Positions 49,037 to 61,832 of a DNA stretch of 64,000 nt are shown in pieces (position 1 is the first letter of the stretch; each line of letters starts with the position of its first letter). The stretch is from Tachypleus tridentatus (taxonomy: Eukaryota > Arthropoda > Merostomata > Xiphosura > Limulidae). The stretch covers positions 12,648,001-12,712,000 of the forward strand of contig NC_134830.1 of assembly GCF_004210375.1 (NCBI RefSeq). The letters are read 5' to 3'. A program made the translations under genes and the position numbers. Below the pieces are notes generated by a model that was given only the letters and a program-made list of their open reading frames with translations, was not told where the DNA came from and searched no databases.

Positions 49037-49194
49037 GCTACAGACCCCAGAGGAGAGAATACATCTCTCTCTCGTTATGCCAAGATGTATTTGAGAGAAA
49101 AGATGAGGGAATTGATAAATTACGTGAACAAATACACCAGTTGAGAGAAGAATTTGCAGAAATGAAGCCCAAAGTGGTTCAAAGTGCTAACATG
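49037..49194 (+). CDS. Pericentrin/AKAP9-like protein, upstream coiled-coil exon (copy B only)
   Basis: 158 bases between acceptor AATTTTCAG and donor GTGTGA. After two bases that finish a split codon, 52 codons are open: YRPQRREYISLSLCQDVFER, then KLREQIHQLREEFAEMKP and VVQSANM, ending in phase 0. The second half is a clear coiled coil. The exon before it must end with one extra base; I did not find it. The end phase fits the next exon at 50307. Copy A lacks the whole region. Confidence 0.65.
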
Positions 49195-50306
49195 GTGTGA
49201 TTCGAGAATTTTTTTTTTTGTCATTGGTGTAACTTTAGACTTGTAGTACACATTCTTTAATTTGTATCAGTATATAGATCTTTGTACAATACAAGATCAT
49301 ACTTTCATCTAGCTTTTACTGAAAATCAGTTAAAATGCATTTTAACCTTAATACAGTGCATTGACATGTTTGTTTGAACTGTGTTTGCCTTTTGTTATTG
49401 TTTTAATGAAACAGACAACAGCAGCTAGATACATAATATGCTATAATTTGTTATGAGTAATCTGCACTAAGTGTGCATGTAAAAGTCATTTATTGGAGTT
49501 CAAGGTGATTACAAAGAAAGTGTCACAGTTCAGCACATATTTCACAAATAGCATGGTATTGGGAGTTGAAATTATATAGGGTTATAATGAGTATTACGTG
49601 GAAGTAAGTGTCATGTTGTCACCAGAGGTTCCACTTTGATTTATTTCTAATTGGTATAAATGGCTCTTTTGATTGCAGTGCAGTTCATTTAACCAACATT
49701 AAACTGACAAGTTTGCAGACAGGTAAGCTAGTAATGCATGATACCATAGGGTACAGCATTAAAGCAGCACTCAGAGAATGGTAGAGTGTATAACATCCAT
49801 AGAGGGCTTTACTCCAGTCTTGTTGTGTATAATTACAAAAGAAATATAAGGAGACAGGTTGGACTTGTTATAACCCATATGGGGAGAAGTTATGAACACC
49901 TAGTTAAGTGAAGTTATCAGAGATCAGAAAAAGTAACATCACATTCATTGCTTCACCCATATTACATATGGATTAGTTTCTAACCAGATAATACAGTTGG
50001 ATGTGTTGACAATTTCAGAATGAGTGAAATGTGCTTCATCAGCCAACACAACATTGGCAAAAAAATGCTTAACAACTTCCAGTCTTTTGTGTAATTAAAA
50101 ATGGTTAAATTCATTTTTTGAAAATCTTTAAACATGATACAGCATGTCCGGATTTGGCATTTTCAGCTGTTTGTGGGGCTCTCCAGTTAACTTTGAAAAT
50201 GTTTCCTGTTAACAAAATACATATTTTTCATAGCATACTGTACACTATTTTTATGATACTCACAAAGTGCTGATATACATGTTTCTTATATTTTTTGCAT
50301 TATAAG

Positions 50307-50560
50307 ATCAAAGAGTTACAAGGAACTTTAGAAGATAAACAAAGTTATCTACTAAAGAAGGACAGAGTAATGGCTAAAAAAGAAGTGGAATTGAAAGACC
50401 ATCAGAAAAGTTATGAATCATATCAACACAAAATTTTCCAGCTTAGTGCCCAAATAATTCAAAGGATGGTGACCTTGCAGAGATGAAAAAGGAGAATGCC
50501 CAGCTTCAAATTCAAATCAACACTCTCCTTGAAGAAGTAGAATGTATGAGAAACTCCCAG
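50307..50560 (+). CDS. Pericentrin/AKAP9-like protein, coiled-coil exon (copy B only)
   Basis: Lies between a weak acceptor (CATTATAAG) and the donor CAG then GTACAT, phase 0 at both ends. Reads IKELQGTLEDKQSYLLKKDR, then KKEVELKDHQKSYESYQHKI; a one-base loss in the G run near 50463 shifts the frame. Allowing for it, the exon continues LAEMKKENAQLQIQINTLLE to MRNSQ. Its 254 bases would be 255 with that base. Strong coiled coil throughout. It precedes the large exon at 57540 across an intron that carries the Gypsy-like, DIRS-like and mariner-like elements. Confidence 0.7.
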
Positions 50561-50919
50561 GTACATTTTGTTATCTTTACTGCAGTTTTCACTGTATTTC
50601 TGTATGACCTGTTGTGAAATTAATAATCTAATAATACAGGTGTTTAGGAATTTCAACTTTTATGTAAAAATCAGTACATGATTATGAGAGATGGTTTACA
50701 TATATACATCTTTAGTATTTTAGAAGGAATTTGTTATGATATCATGACGATGTAATATCTAGAAGTTCATGAAAGTTAAGGCAACCTTGAAATCTAGACG
50801 TTTCTTGTATTTTATAGAAATAAGAGTACTGTATAAGTGTCAGATTGAATGAGTTATTACTGAGATATTCAGTTCAATGTCAGTCAGTATTATTTACTTT
50901 TTTTATATTAAACAAAATT

Positions 50920-53670
50920 TGTCATAAGAAAGAAAATTGTATGTGTCAATCTTGTTGGTAAGTTTCATAAATTTGATACATGGAACATTTAAGTAACTTC
51001 ATAATCAAAATTTCCAGCTATTTCAAATCATAATATATAATGTATATAGCATAATAAATTAGACTCATCTTAGATAAATTATGACATGTAACATAATATG
51101 GATGCTTGTCTAGGAACTGAATCAGAGACAATATTTGTTCTAAATTAAAATAAAAATCCTAATTCAATTTATATTTATTAGTGCCAACAAGATTATATCA
51201 TGTCCGATTATCAAGGTTTTCTTGAATCACCCTTCTTCGAACAATGAGAAAACATAACAAAAGATAATTGCTTGAAATTACCAAAATCAGAGAATTAGAA
51301 GTTAAAATACCATGAGAAAAAATGAACTAAAAAGCATATTGTTGAAATATTAGTCTGATGATTTTTTGTTTGGGGAAGCATCAGACGAATACCCTGGTGT
51401 CTGAAAATGAAGTTGAAAAATGCTTCCAATGTTTTTACAACATTGCCCAAGCCATGGAATAACCCACCAAAAATGATCATTATTGTTACAGAGTGTTTTG
51501 ACTGGTAAAGCACAAGAAGCATATGCCACTCCACAAGATTGCACTAATTATGATAAGATTAAAGAAGCTATTCTCAAAGCATACAAGTTAGTAAAGGAGC
51601 TTGTTGTCAAAAGTTGAAGTTACCACAAGCAAGATAATCAAACCTCTGTGGAGTTTGCCCATGAAAAAGATAATTATTTTGATTGATGATGTAATATTGT
51701 GCATTTTGGCAACAAAGTTTTAGAAATTAAGACAACTATGTTTAATTGCAGAATTTAAATGCTGTACTAGTGATGACCTGAAAACTTACTTTAATGAAAG
51801 AAAGTTGAAACACTATAAGAAGCAGCTGCTCTTTCCAGTGATTACACTTATACACATAATACCAGTTTTCATGAAAAGAAGTTCCTTCCAGCTCAGTAAA
51901 AACCTGTACCTCTTCAATTCACTAAGGTTGAGAATTTTAAAACAAATTCCAACTTCTCTAATTCAAATTCTTCAGACACACAGAATCATCAAGGTCTCTC
52001 TGCCATTTCTGTAAAAATCCTGTCATGTTTGATTTTGGCAGTTTGAAAAATAAAAATGAAAAGAAAGCAGCATTCAGTATGTTCACGTCCATGTATTGAT
52101 ATGGTTTCTCCAGATCACCTGATGTTGTTGATTTGGTCACTAACAGAAAGGCTTATGTAGTTATGGAGAAATATAAGTGTTTTGTGTCTGTTGGTTCTGT
52201 GTATTTGGCATAGGATACTGCTAATCTTATACCCACATGTATTTTAAATGATACTGGAGTTACTCAGTCATTATTCTTAGAGGGTGTATTGGCTTTAAAT
52301 TTGAGTTTTGCCACTGGTGAGTCTGTTATTGCTCAGGGTATTGAGGTTGGCTTTGTTGATGTTCCTTTTTATAACATTTATTAGCATCAGACCTAGTTTC
52401 AGGACCATTTGTTGATGGAGTAAAACCTACTCTCCCAATTGAGGGTGTATCACTATTGTTGGAAAAAGATTTGGCTGGGGGAAGAGTTGTTGCCAAATTC
52501 AAAATGGTTATCTAGCTGAAAAAACAGTGGTCAATTAATTATCAGTGGGACAATTACTTAATGAATGACAGTGAAAACATAAGAGATCTGGTTCACCTGT
52601 GAAGCTCAGCTGGAAGTAAACTTGTCGTTGAGCAAGAAAAGGATCCAAAGTTCAAATCACTATTTAAACGTGCACCCCGAAAGAATCAACTGGAGAAAGT
52701 TCCGTATGGTTACTTCTTATGTATATGTATATCAAATATTTTAGTTAAAAAATTGTGTAATATCAATTTTTAATTCTCTAAAAGAAGGATATGTAATGGA
52801 TTTACCATTACACATTTATTTTAAAACCTGTGTTTGTTTCAGTTTGATGCATGTGATGTATATTGTGCAAGTCTTGCTTCTCCTATAAATTTGTAGAAGA
52901 TTCTCAAGAGCAAGAATCAACAATACATGTTTTATTATAGTACTAGTGTGTCTTGGAATGTTGTTGAATGTTCTAGAATCTTGCCTAATTGGTATAAATG
53001 CCAGCTGAGACACAGTAATAGAATATTATTGGCCAGCTGTAGTCAGTATGCTATGAGATTCAGAAGTTATAATTGCCATTGACACTTATTAATTGGAAAA
53101 CTACAGAATGTGGTCAAGAACATTTATAGACTTTGAACATTATGAACCATTCAACTTCAGAGAATTAACTTTGGAGGTTAGTATTTCTATGAAGACAATA
53201 GATATCTCTGTTGTCTTCCTTTGTGAAAGGAAAGCTTGTAAACTGCTTTAGGCCAAACAAGTAAAGAGCTAGCGAGCATTTTCATCAAGTGAAGTTTATT
53301 TGTCCATCAACATAAAAGTAATTTGTCCTTCATGGTCTTAGACTGTCGATAAACTATTCAATTCCAGACCAGATAAAAGACTGAATATTGTTTGCGAGTT
53401 TGTAAAATTTTTGTAATAATCATTATTTTAAATTGTATTGTTTTTTGTGTATAAATATATATTTGTGTTAAGAAGGAAAATTTTGTGTATCAATGTTGTT
53501 GGCAAGTATAATAAATTTGATACATATTAACATTTTATTGACTACTTCTAAGTTAAAATTTCCAGCATATTTTAAAATTGTAATATGCAACATACATAAC
53601 ATAATAAATTGGAAACTCTTCCAGGATAAATAATAATATGTAACAGGAGAACTCAATGACTCAACTGTGA
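50920..53670 (+). mobile_element. Ty3/Gypsy-like LTR retroelement fossil (copy B, fuller)
   Basis: LTR-like end sequence lies at about 50920-51140, similar to the region after 10710. The internal region runs about 51185-52700, with Gag-like features (KAQEAYAT, LVKELVV, QDNQTSVEFAHEKDNYF) and a retropepsin-like stretch near 52240-52480. The 3' LTR starts TGTAATGG at 52792 and runs to about 53540 or 53670. No RT or integrase region is visible between them. The two LTR-like ends differ substantially, so the insertion is old. Several breaks. Confidence 0.8.
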
Positions 53671-53849
53671 GAAACAATAAGGGATAAGAAGTCATTTCAT
53701 TATTATTTGATGGAGAAAGTAATTTATATAGACTTACAGTATGAAAACAACATACAAAAGTTTTATTAATATGTTCTTGTACAGAAGAAGTGTAATTAGT
53801 TTTAAGTCTTAGTAACATATTAAAGTAGTTTTATTTTAGGATTTTTAAA

Positions 53850-56000
53850 AGGTTGTATCCAAGTGTTTATGGTGCTAATCCCTCTCCTTATTTGTTACTC
53901 ATGGTCAGTGTTAGCTAGTGCAGGTATATCTGCTTCTCTTTTATGTTATAGATAGAATCTTCACAAAAGTTTCTCAGGTTCATGCACAAGGGTCAGATGC
54001 TGCAGTTCAGGTCTCTGGCATTTGGTTTTGCATCAGCACCTTATGTCTTCTGCAAAGTTGTTTGAGCATTTTCTCATCACCTGCATTCCTTGGGGCTGTG
54101 CACACATCATTATATGGACAACTGGCTCCATCCCTTCAATTAGCTTAAAACACTCTCACATTCTCCTTTCAGATGCCACAGAAGCAGGCTTCTTTATTAG
54201 ACTGGAGAAATCTGTTTGGTCACTGACACAATATCTCGTGCATTTGGATGTGTTTTCAATGCTCACTTGAGTCATGCACAACCAATTCCTGTGAGGCTTC
54301 AAGTCATGGAAAGAGCCATCAGGCTTTCACTTGTGTATCTTTCTTTTACTGCAGAGATGGTTCTCTCACTTTTGGAGATGAGGGCATTCCTCTCAAGCCT
54401 CTCATTTTTTTGGGATGGACACATATGAGATCCTTTTAGTAGTTTCTGCATGAACAGTGGGTCATGCATTCTTATTCTTTGTATTATCCTGTCTCCTTAT
54501 CCAAGAGCAACTTCATTGATTACAAATGGTGGTTGGATCACAACAACATAAATATTGAAGCATTCATTCCACAACCTCCTCCCTAGATCCATCTGTTCAC
54601 AGATGCATCTCTTCAGTGATAGGGTAGCTTATCTTCAAGGTCAGAACTTCGATGGTACTTGGAGAGAAGATTGTAACTTATTGAAATTCTCAACTGGAGT
54701 TATTGTGGTTTCCAGTACCTCATCCTCAAGCATTGGCAGTTGTTACATTCATTCAGGACTGAAAAGGATTTCAACTGTACATCTTTCCCTCAATTTGGCT
54801 ATTGATTCATTCTACTCTCTGTCATCTTCTCTTGGTTGCACCATATTGGCCAGCTCAATCAAGCATTGTTTCTACGTTTTCAGTATCTGCATGAATGTGT
54901 ACCTCCATCATTTCTGCACTGGCAGTATCTGTTGAGACAACCATGAACAGTCATTTTCCATCTACATGGTCAGAAACTCAGTCTTCATGCTTGGAAGTTA
55001 TAGTTTTTTACCCAGCATATGGATTTAACTTCTAAGGTTTCTCTGTATTTAACTGTACATCTCCATTTGCCAACCACAATCGTTTATCAATAGAAATGGA
55101 ATATTTATCATAAATGTGGTATTAAAGGAACTTCAAACCTCTTCACCCAAAAGTATTTACCATATCTTGTTTTATGAGTTGAGTATTTGAGAAGGGTCTT
55201 GCTTCATCAACTGTGGCTTCATATAAGGCATCCTTATCCACTGTTTTTAGTTATTCTTAATGTTTGGAAGGCTTTTGAATCCTGAGCTCTATCAGGTTTG
55301 CTAAAATCCTTTAGTATTCTTCAGCCCAAATGACATTTTTAATTACATAATTTAATTTTACAGTTGTTTTACATACATTTTCTCAATTTCTTTTCAGCTC
55401 TTACCTTTGTTTTCTTTGTTTCACTTTTTTTTAAAATTATGCTTGTGGACATTATCTCTCAGAATTGTTTGCAGTCTATATACATAGAACTCTATCATGC
55501 CACATTTGTACTTCTTGACTCCTGTCGGTCTTTTCTTCACAAGACTCTGGTAAGCAGGAAAGAGAAAATATCCTTTTCACTAATCCATTTATCAGCTGTT
55601 TCTCACCTTTATTACTGCTCTGATCATGACCATTTGTTATGTCTTGTACGGGCCCTCAGGTATTTAGTAGCTTGTAATAACTCATTCTGAGGTACCAGGA
55701 ACTGATTGTTCATTCATTAGGATCCTTCTATTTCCCATTACCCTAACGAGGTGGTTTATCATATTGAATCACATAGCCTGAAATGGATTATCATTACAGG
55801 AAAGGAATCTTCTGCATGTCACATTTGATCAGGTTAATAATATCTCAAAGTTATTAGCCACCTAACTTAATCATCCTCTGGAAGACTATCCTCTGGGATA
55901 GTATGTAGACTATTATTAATACTTTCCTATCTTATTACTTACCTGATCTGGCAGTTTCTTCTTCTGAGTGTTTTCAAATACCACATGAATATATTTTTAA
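53850..56000 (+). mobile_element. DIRS-like fossil (copy B)
   Basis: Near-identical to 11100-13250: RT-like region about 53915-54440, RNase H-like near 54590, recombinase-like about 55150-55830. Long stretches show no substitutions between the copies. Broken. Confidence 0.75.
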
Positions 56001-56689
56001 TGCATCTATTAGACTATAACCAGAATGGAGTATTTTTCTCAATCATATATTTTTTTTAGCCCAATATCTCTGTTTTTCACTGGATCTCATTCTGTGATAA
56101 GTGTTGCCCAGGTAGATTCTGTTGAAGTGGGGTGTTTTATAAGGCCATCTAGAAACCTACCACATGGTATTACATTGTTATTATTGACCACCACTCATGG
56201 ACTATCATGAGTAGAAATAAAATGGACCCTGCCCATTCTTGCCAATATTCTGGTTGAATAAATTAGGATTAATTTTCTTTTAAAATGTACAAAATGCAGT
56301 TAAACTATTGCAGAGTCCTTGGTAGAGCACAGGTTCCACATCCTCTATAATTATTGTGATAACTGTTAAAACTAAATTGATGTTATATTCCAGTCACTGG
56401 TTGATAGACAAGGTACCTTTCTTGCTGAAATAATAGAAAACAAATCCAAACAAAAATCTGGCTGAAGTTTCTTTCAAACTAAAACTAAGAATAGTAGATA
56501 GGCAGGTGTGCATACCTAACATGAAAAGAACGTATTTTTTTATGGAGACCAAAGTAAACTCCCATTACAAACAGAATGTTGTTTAAAGATGAAATCCACA
56601 GCCATTGTAGTCATTCTTCAGATAGTAATAAGTAGTTTTATACATTTTTGATGTAAGCAAAAATACACTTAAGATATACATATACGGGG

Positions 56690-57230
56690 TGTCTGAAAAT
56701 GAATATACCAAAAAAAACGGTTGAATGCTTTATTGTTATTTAAGATAACAATTGGATATAAAGACAAGCACTAGGCTTGTAAAGTTTAGTTTTAATTGGT
56801 AATGTACTTTTACAAGTCTTCAATTATTCTCTAAAATTAATTTAATTCTGCTTTCAAATTCTGAGAAATTTTCCAACACAGCAGTAGGGATGGATAAGAT
56901 AACTTCACAAATCTGATGTTTCAGTTTTCAAGGTCTTTTGATTTGTTACGGTAGACTTATGTTTTTAAAAAATATTTCAAAGGTGAAAATTTAAAGGGGT
57001 TCAATTGTGTGTCCAAGAGGGCTGTTTGATAGGTTTTCCTCTACCAGTCCAACACTGAAAAAGTTTCACTTAAAATCTTTAACAATTCAAGCAACATGGG
57101 GTGGTGTTCCATCCTGTTTGAAGGTATCTCTTTGTAACAAACCAAGTGTTTCTTGGAGTTGTGGAATAAAGAAACAATTCATTTGTCAAAAAATAATTAA
57201 TATTAATTTATTTTGGACACTCTGTCCACA
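56690..57230 (-). mobile_element. Mariner/Tc1-like DNA transposon, 3' end (copy B)
   Basis: Counterpart of 13928-14475, differing by homopolymer length only; inactive remnant of a DDE transposase C-terminus and one element end. Confidence 0.7.
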
Positions 57231-57539
57231 AACATCTTATTACCTCAGGAAACTTTGATAAAGAGTGTACTTTTGCAAATGTATCTGTAGATTTAGAAAA
57301 TATTTCTAAGTGATGAGTCATATTAAGTAATCAAGATTGAAAAAATTAGATTAAATATCTTAATTTCTTGATCTGTTGAATAAACAAATTTTGCATGAAG
57401 GAAATAGAAAAAATTATTTTCAGGAATTATAGGTATTGCCTGAATCATGCTATATATAGATATTTATATTAAAAGTATTCTTTACTACTGGCTTTTAATG
57501 TGATCTTTTTTATTATTATGCATCATTGGTACTATCCAG

Positions 57540-58808
57540 GAAAGTATATCATCCTTCAAGAAGTATGTAGAAGAAAGTAGAGCAGTAACACCTGACCTCA
57601 TAAATACTGTATTAGTGAAACAAATTGCTGAAAATGAAATAATTTGTCAACAGCAGTTGAAAAATACAGAAAACATTTGGAAAAACAAAATGGATGAAGA
57701 GTGCCAAAATATCAGCAAAGAATTTATGCAGAAAATGAAAGAACTGGAATTTGACCTCAAACAAAAGTTTGAGAAAGAAAAAAGTGATATAGAACAGAGA
57801 TACAAGACTAAAATGTGTGAAATGGAAAAGATTTAAAACACCAGTTTAAAACAGAAAAGGTGAAGATAGAAAAAAAGATTGAAAATTCATATAAGCAGAA
57901 AATTGGAATATTGCAACAGTTGCATGCTGATGAGAAACAAACTTTACAAAATTACATTATGATGAACTTCAGGCCTCAGAAAGACAACAAACTAAAATCT
58001 TGAAAGCTTTAGAAAACAATTAAATGACTGCCACCAAGAACATATTTTGTCTTTAAAAATGACTTTCTTCGTGCAGAGAGATTGTTCAAAAGGATAATAA
58101 AGAAAGTATCAAGCTTTTGCAGGAAGACTTTGAAAAGAAGCTCAAATTTGAATGTCATTCACTTAATATTAGTCATCAAAATGAAGTAAATGAATTAAAC
58201 AGTAAGTTCCAGAATGATATATCTGCTGTACAGATGGCTCACCACGAACAGTTTCAGAGATTGGCAGAAGATCTGAGGAGACACTGGGAAGTTGAAAAAT
58301 CTGAACTTCAGAAACTTCATGCTGAAGAAATTGAAGCAATCAAAGAAAACCTTAATAGACAGTTTGAACGTGAGAAACAAATAATGAAAAAGCACATATT
58401 GAAGAAACAAATGAACTGAAAAGGTCAGTGAAAATCTCTTGAAAATATAATAAATAATCTCAAGTTTTTTTGTGAAGAAAAGTCAGGGCATGCTGTTCAG
58501 AGTCCTTGAATATGAAAAGCATTCATTGAATGATACAAATAGTTTTGAACTTTAAAATTTCAAGAGGAATGTAAGAGCATCATAAGTGGTGAAAAGCAAA
58601 AGCTCAAACAAAAATATGTTGAGCAGTTGAAACAAGAAGTGGAAAAGCTTCGTGAACAGTTTTAGAAGAATATAAAAGTTTTGTCTTACCAACAGAGAAG
58701 CTTATGAAAAGAAAAAGCTTACTCTACAGCTCTGTTACAAGCTCTTGAAACAGAATGTGTGAAAGTAACCAGTTACAGTTGGCTGTGGAATCAAAAGAAA
58801 AGAATGAG
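57540..58808 (+). CDS. Pericentrin/AKAP9-like protein, large coiled-coil exon (copy B)
   Basis: Same exon as 14789-16068, with identical acceptor (CTATCCAG) and donor (GTATGG). It measures 1269 bases where 1284 are expected. It keeps GAACTGG near 57746, where copy A has lost a base, but has more losses later, mostly in A, T, C or G runs between about 58400 and 58780. Protein segments are otherwise the same as in copy A. This pattern looks like poor consensus sequence rather than gene decay. Confidence 0.7.
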
Positions 58809-61112
58809 GTATGGAAAGCTTAAGGTTGCTAATGATATTAAAAATTTTTAAACCAAATTCTAAGAGTGAACACAATAAGTTTATACTTACATGCACTTTT
58901 ATCTGTTACTTAATAAGAGCTCTTCTTTATTCTGTTTTATGTTCAATGATTTTTAAACTATTATTTTAAAAAACTGAAAACTTGAAATATGTTTGTGTTG
59001 TAGCTTTGCACTTTGCATATTATTTTTAGTTTTCTGTTTATAACAGAACAAAAAGGACATTTAATTTTACCAATGGCTTCTAGTACATTATTTGTCCTTT
59101 CATGGTTTTTGGAGTGTTATATAAGTTAAGTCATACATCTCTGCTACAGTTTTAATAGAAAGTTTGTTTTCAACTTTACAAAGAACCTTAAAGAAATGTT
59201 GATCTCCAGTGGAGGTGGAATATCTTATCTGTTTTCAACACCCCCTGATATTGAAAACTTCAGAAGTCCAAGTACAAATAGGTATATTGTGTGTGTATAT
59301 ATTTTTTCTTTCTTTCTTACAAAACCTACTTGTGATTTTTAAAGACAGAAAAATTGCTGCAAAAAATTATAAGCACGCACAGTTGCACTTACTCTGAAAA
59401 TATTTGTTTACAAAAACCAAACATGCAAAGTTATTGAATAAAATGTATGACCAAAATTAATTATGTTCTAACTTGTAAATATTAGTTATATTGACTACAG
59501 AACATTATTTTTATCAGTAGTTTAAATATAATATTTTTTATTCCCTCACGACATCTGTAAAGTACATCATATAAACGTTTTAATTCAGAAAAGCTACATG
59601 TGTAGACTCTAACCTTCCACAAATGTATCGTTATCTATGCACAGTAGTCCATATTCTTTCTTCTGCACTGCTAGTGTTTATATTATGATGCTTTCAAATT
59701 TTGCAGTATTGAAATTTTGGGCAATTACCTTCAGTTTCCCCCACACACACACACCATGGATTTAAAGATTGATGTTTCTACAATATCCAATGGCCCTAAC
59801 ACTCCAGGATTCTTCTCCTGCTGTTTCATTGTTAACAAGAGACACTTTGTTTGTCAACGATGTTGTCATCATTTCACATCAGGTGTTTGGTCGTCTTGTG
59901 TCTCACTACTTCTGTCTTTTTTTCTTTACGTCTATAATTACTCAGGTATGTGACTTTGTTTTTTCCCATTTCTTCTTCTGACTTTCTTTTCTCCTATCCT
60001 TCCCCAAACATTGGTGTTCATACTGATGATTTTCTGTCCAACTAATGGGCTCTCCATATCAGTTTTAGCCTCTTCATCTTCAGTACTTTTATTGTTCCCT
60101 ATGCTTTTGGTACTCTTGTTGTTCTTGAGCCTTAATCCGAGAATGTCTTCTTATTCAGGGTGCTCTATTTTATGTTTTATTTATCTTCAGTCTCTTTGTC
60201 TTCATTTTGCCATCATGTAACTCCTTTGCTACTTGTCTTTTCTTCACCTTCTCTCAAAGTCTGTCTATTAGGACCTCAACAGTTTTTATGGGATGCTCTT
60301 TCCTACTTGTTCCACACTTTAATCTTGATCCATTTTACTGCTTTGTTACTGTGGTTTCTTTGTTTCAGGAATTTAGTTGGTTGCAAGATCTTTCAAGGTG
60401 TTCAAGACTCTTTGAAATTTCATTTTGAAGCTGCTTGTCTTTTTTCATTTTCTTCCGTACCCAACAACAAATTCTGTAACAATTACCCTTTTCAGGAGTT
60501 GCACAGATTTGTCCTCTGTCCTGTTCCTCATTCTTTTATCCCTTTCATAGGGTTGGGAATTATTGTTCATGTAGAAGACTTGTCTTGTGTGCTTCCTGTC
60601 AGCTCAGGTCCTGTGGAATTCAGCCAAACACGTATGAACTCCCTGTGCTAACAGTCTTTAGCTCATGAACATGCTTTCTCATGGTCTGTCCCTGTGTTGT
60701 CAAACTCCACCCCACCCCTCAGCTTTTTCTCTTGTGACTTTTTTTAACTTACATCTCATTCTATGCATCTTCAAGCATCTCAATAACAATTTATTCTATT
60801 TACTGACTTAGATTGGACACCTCCTTTACTCTTTATCACAAAGATCAGTTGATTTTATTTCTGTAACTCTCATTTCTCTCTAAAACTTGAGCTACATGAA
60901 AAGAAAATGGGATTTCTATTTCCCATCATTCTGGCTTCCATTTCTTTATACAGCCATTTTAACTCTGACTGTTTTGAGCCTGGTTTGAGCTATTCTTTAT
61001 TTAACTGGAACTGCCCCTTCTTACCATGGTATTTCTTCATTTCTCATGACTGTTCATTTTATCATGTCACCTCCCATTAGGTTTGTCAAGGTTTTTCTTG
61101 TCTCTTATAATT
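58809..61112. other. Intron of copy B up to the gap
   Basis: Matches 16069-18377, including the C/T-rich block. Nothing further recognised. Confidence 0.6.
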
Positions 61113-61612
61113 NNNNNNNNNNNNNNNNNNNNNNNNNNNNNNNNNNNNNNNNNNNNNNNNNNNNNNNNNNNNNNNNNNNNNNNNNNNNNNNNNNNNNNNN
61201 NNNNNNNNNNNNNNNNNNNNNNNNNNNNNNNNNNNNNNNNNNNNNNNNNNNNNNNNNNNNNNNNNNNNNNNNNNNNNNNNNNNNNNNNNNNNNNNNNNNN
61301 NNNNNNNNNNNNNNNNNNNNNNNNNNNNNNNNNNNNNNNNNNNNNNNNNNNNNNNNNNNNNNNNNNNNNNNNNNNNNNNNNNNNNNNNNNNNNNNNNNNN
61401 NNNNNNNNNNNNNNNNNNNNNNNNNNNNNNNNNNNNNNNNNNNNNNNNNNNNNNNNNNNNNNNNNNNNNNNNNNNNNNNNNNNNNNNNNNNNNNNNNNNN
61501 NNNNNNNNNNNNNNNNNNNNNNNNNNNNNNNNNNNNNNNNNNNNNNNNNNNNNNNNNNNNNNNNNNNNNNNNNNNNNNNNNNNNNNNNNNNNNNNNNNNN
61601 NNNNNNNNNNNN
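61113..61612. other. Assembly gap of exactly 500 N
   Basis: A round-number run of N, typical of a scaffold join of unknown true size. Sequence on the two sides is unrelated. Confidence 0.99.
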
Positions 61613-61695
61613 TTTGTTGTTAAAACAAAGTTGCACAAGGTGCTGTCTGCATTATGTCTACTTTAGATATCAAATTTTAACGTTATGAGCCGTCA

Positions 61696-61765
61696 AACTT
61701 ACACTGCTAAATCAAGGACGGCTAGCACAGATAGCCCTCTTGTAGCTTTGCGCGAAATTCAAAAC
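61696..61765 (+). repeat. Type-1 SINE, tail only
   Basis: CTTACACTGCTAAATCAAGG, ACGGCTAGCACAGATAGCCC, TAGCTTTGCGCGAAATTC. Confidence 0.85.
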
Positions 61766-61832
61766 ACGCCAAACCAAATCGTCAAACGTAAGCTAAAATT
61801 CTTGATGCTGAGTGGTTTATACCTGTTGTTTG

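Larger units (their letters stand above)
43110..61112 (+). repeat. Copy B of the large direct duplication
   Basis: Second copy of 1-18377. It starts near 43110 after sequence with no match elsewhere in the window, and ends exactly at the N gap; its last bases before the gap match those ending at 18377. It keeps two coiled-coil exons (49037-49194 and 50307-50560) that copy A lacks, but the gene's 3' exons are absent because the contig stops. Its large exon has more single-base losses than copy A, suggesting lower consensus quality toward the contig end. Confidence 0.95.

Noticed and set aside
61046-61688. Open frames of up to 206 codons spanning 61113-61612, both strands
   Set aside because: They consist almost wholly of N; open only because N gives no stops.
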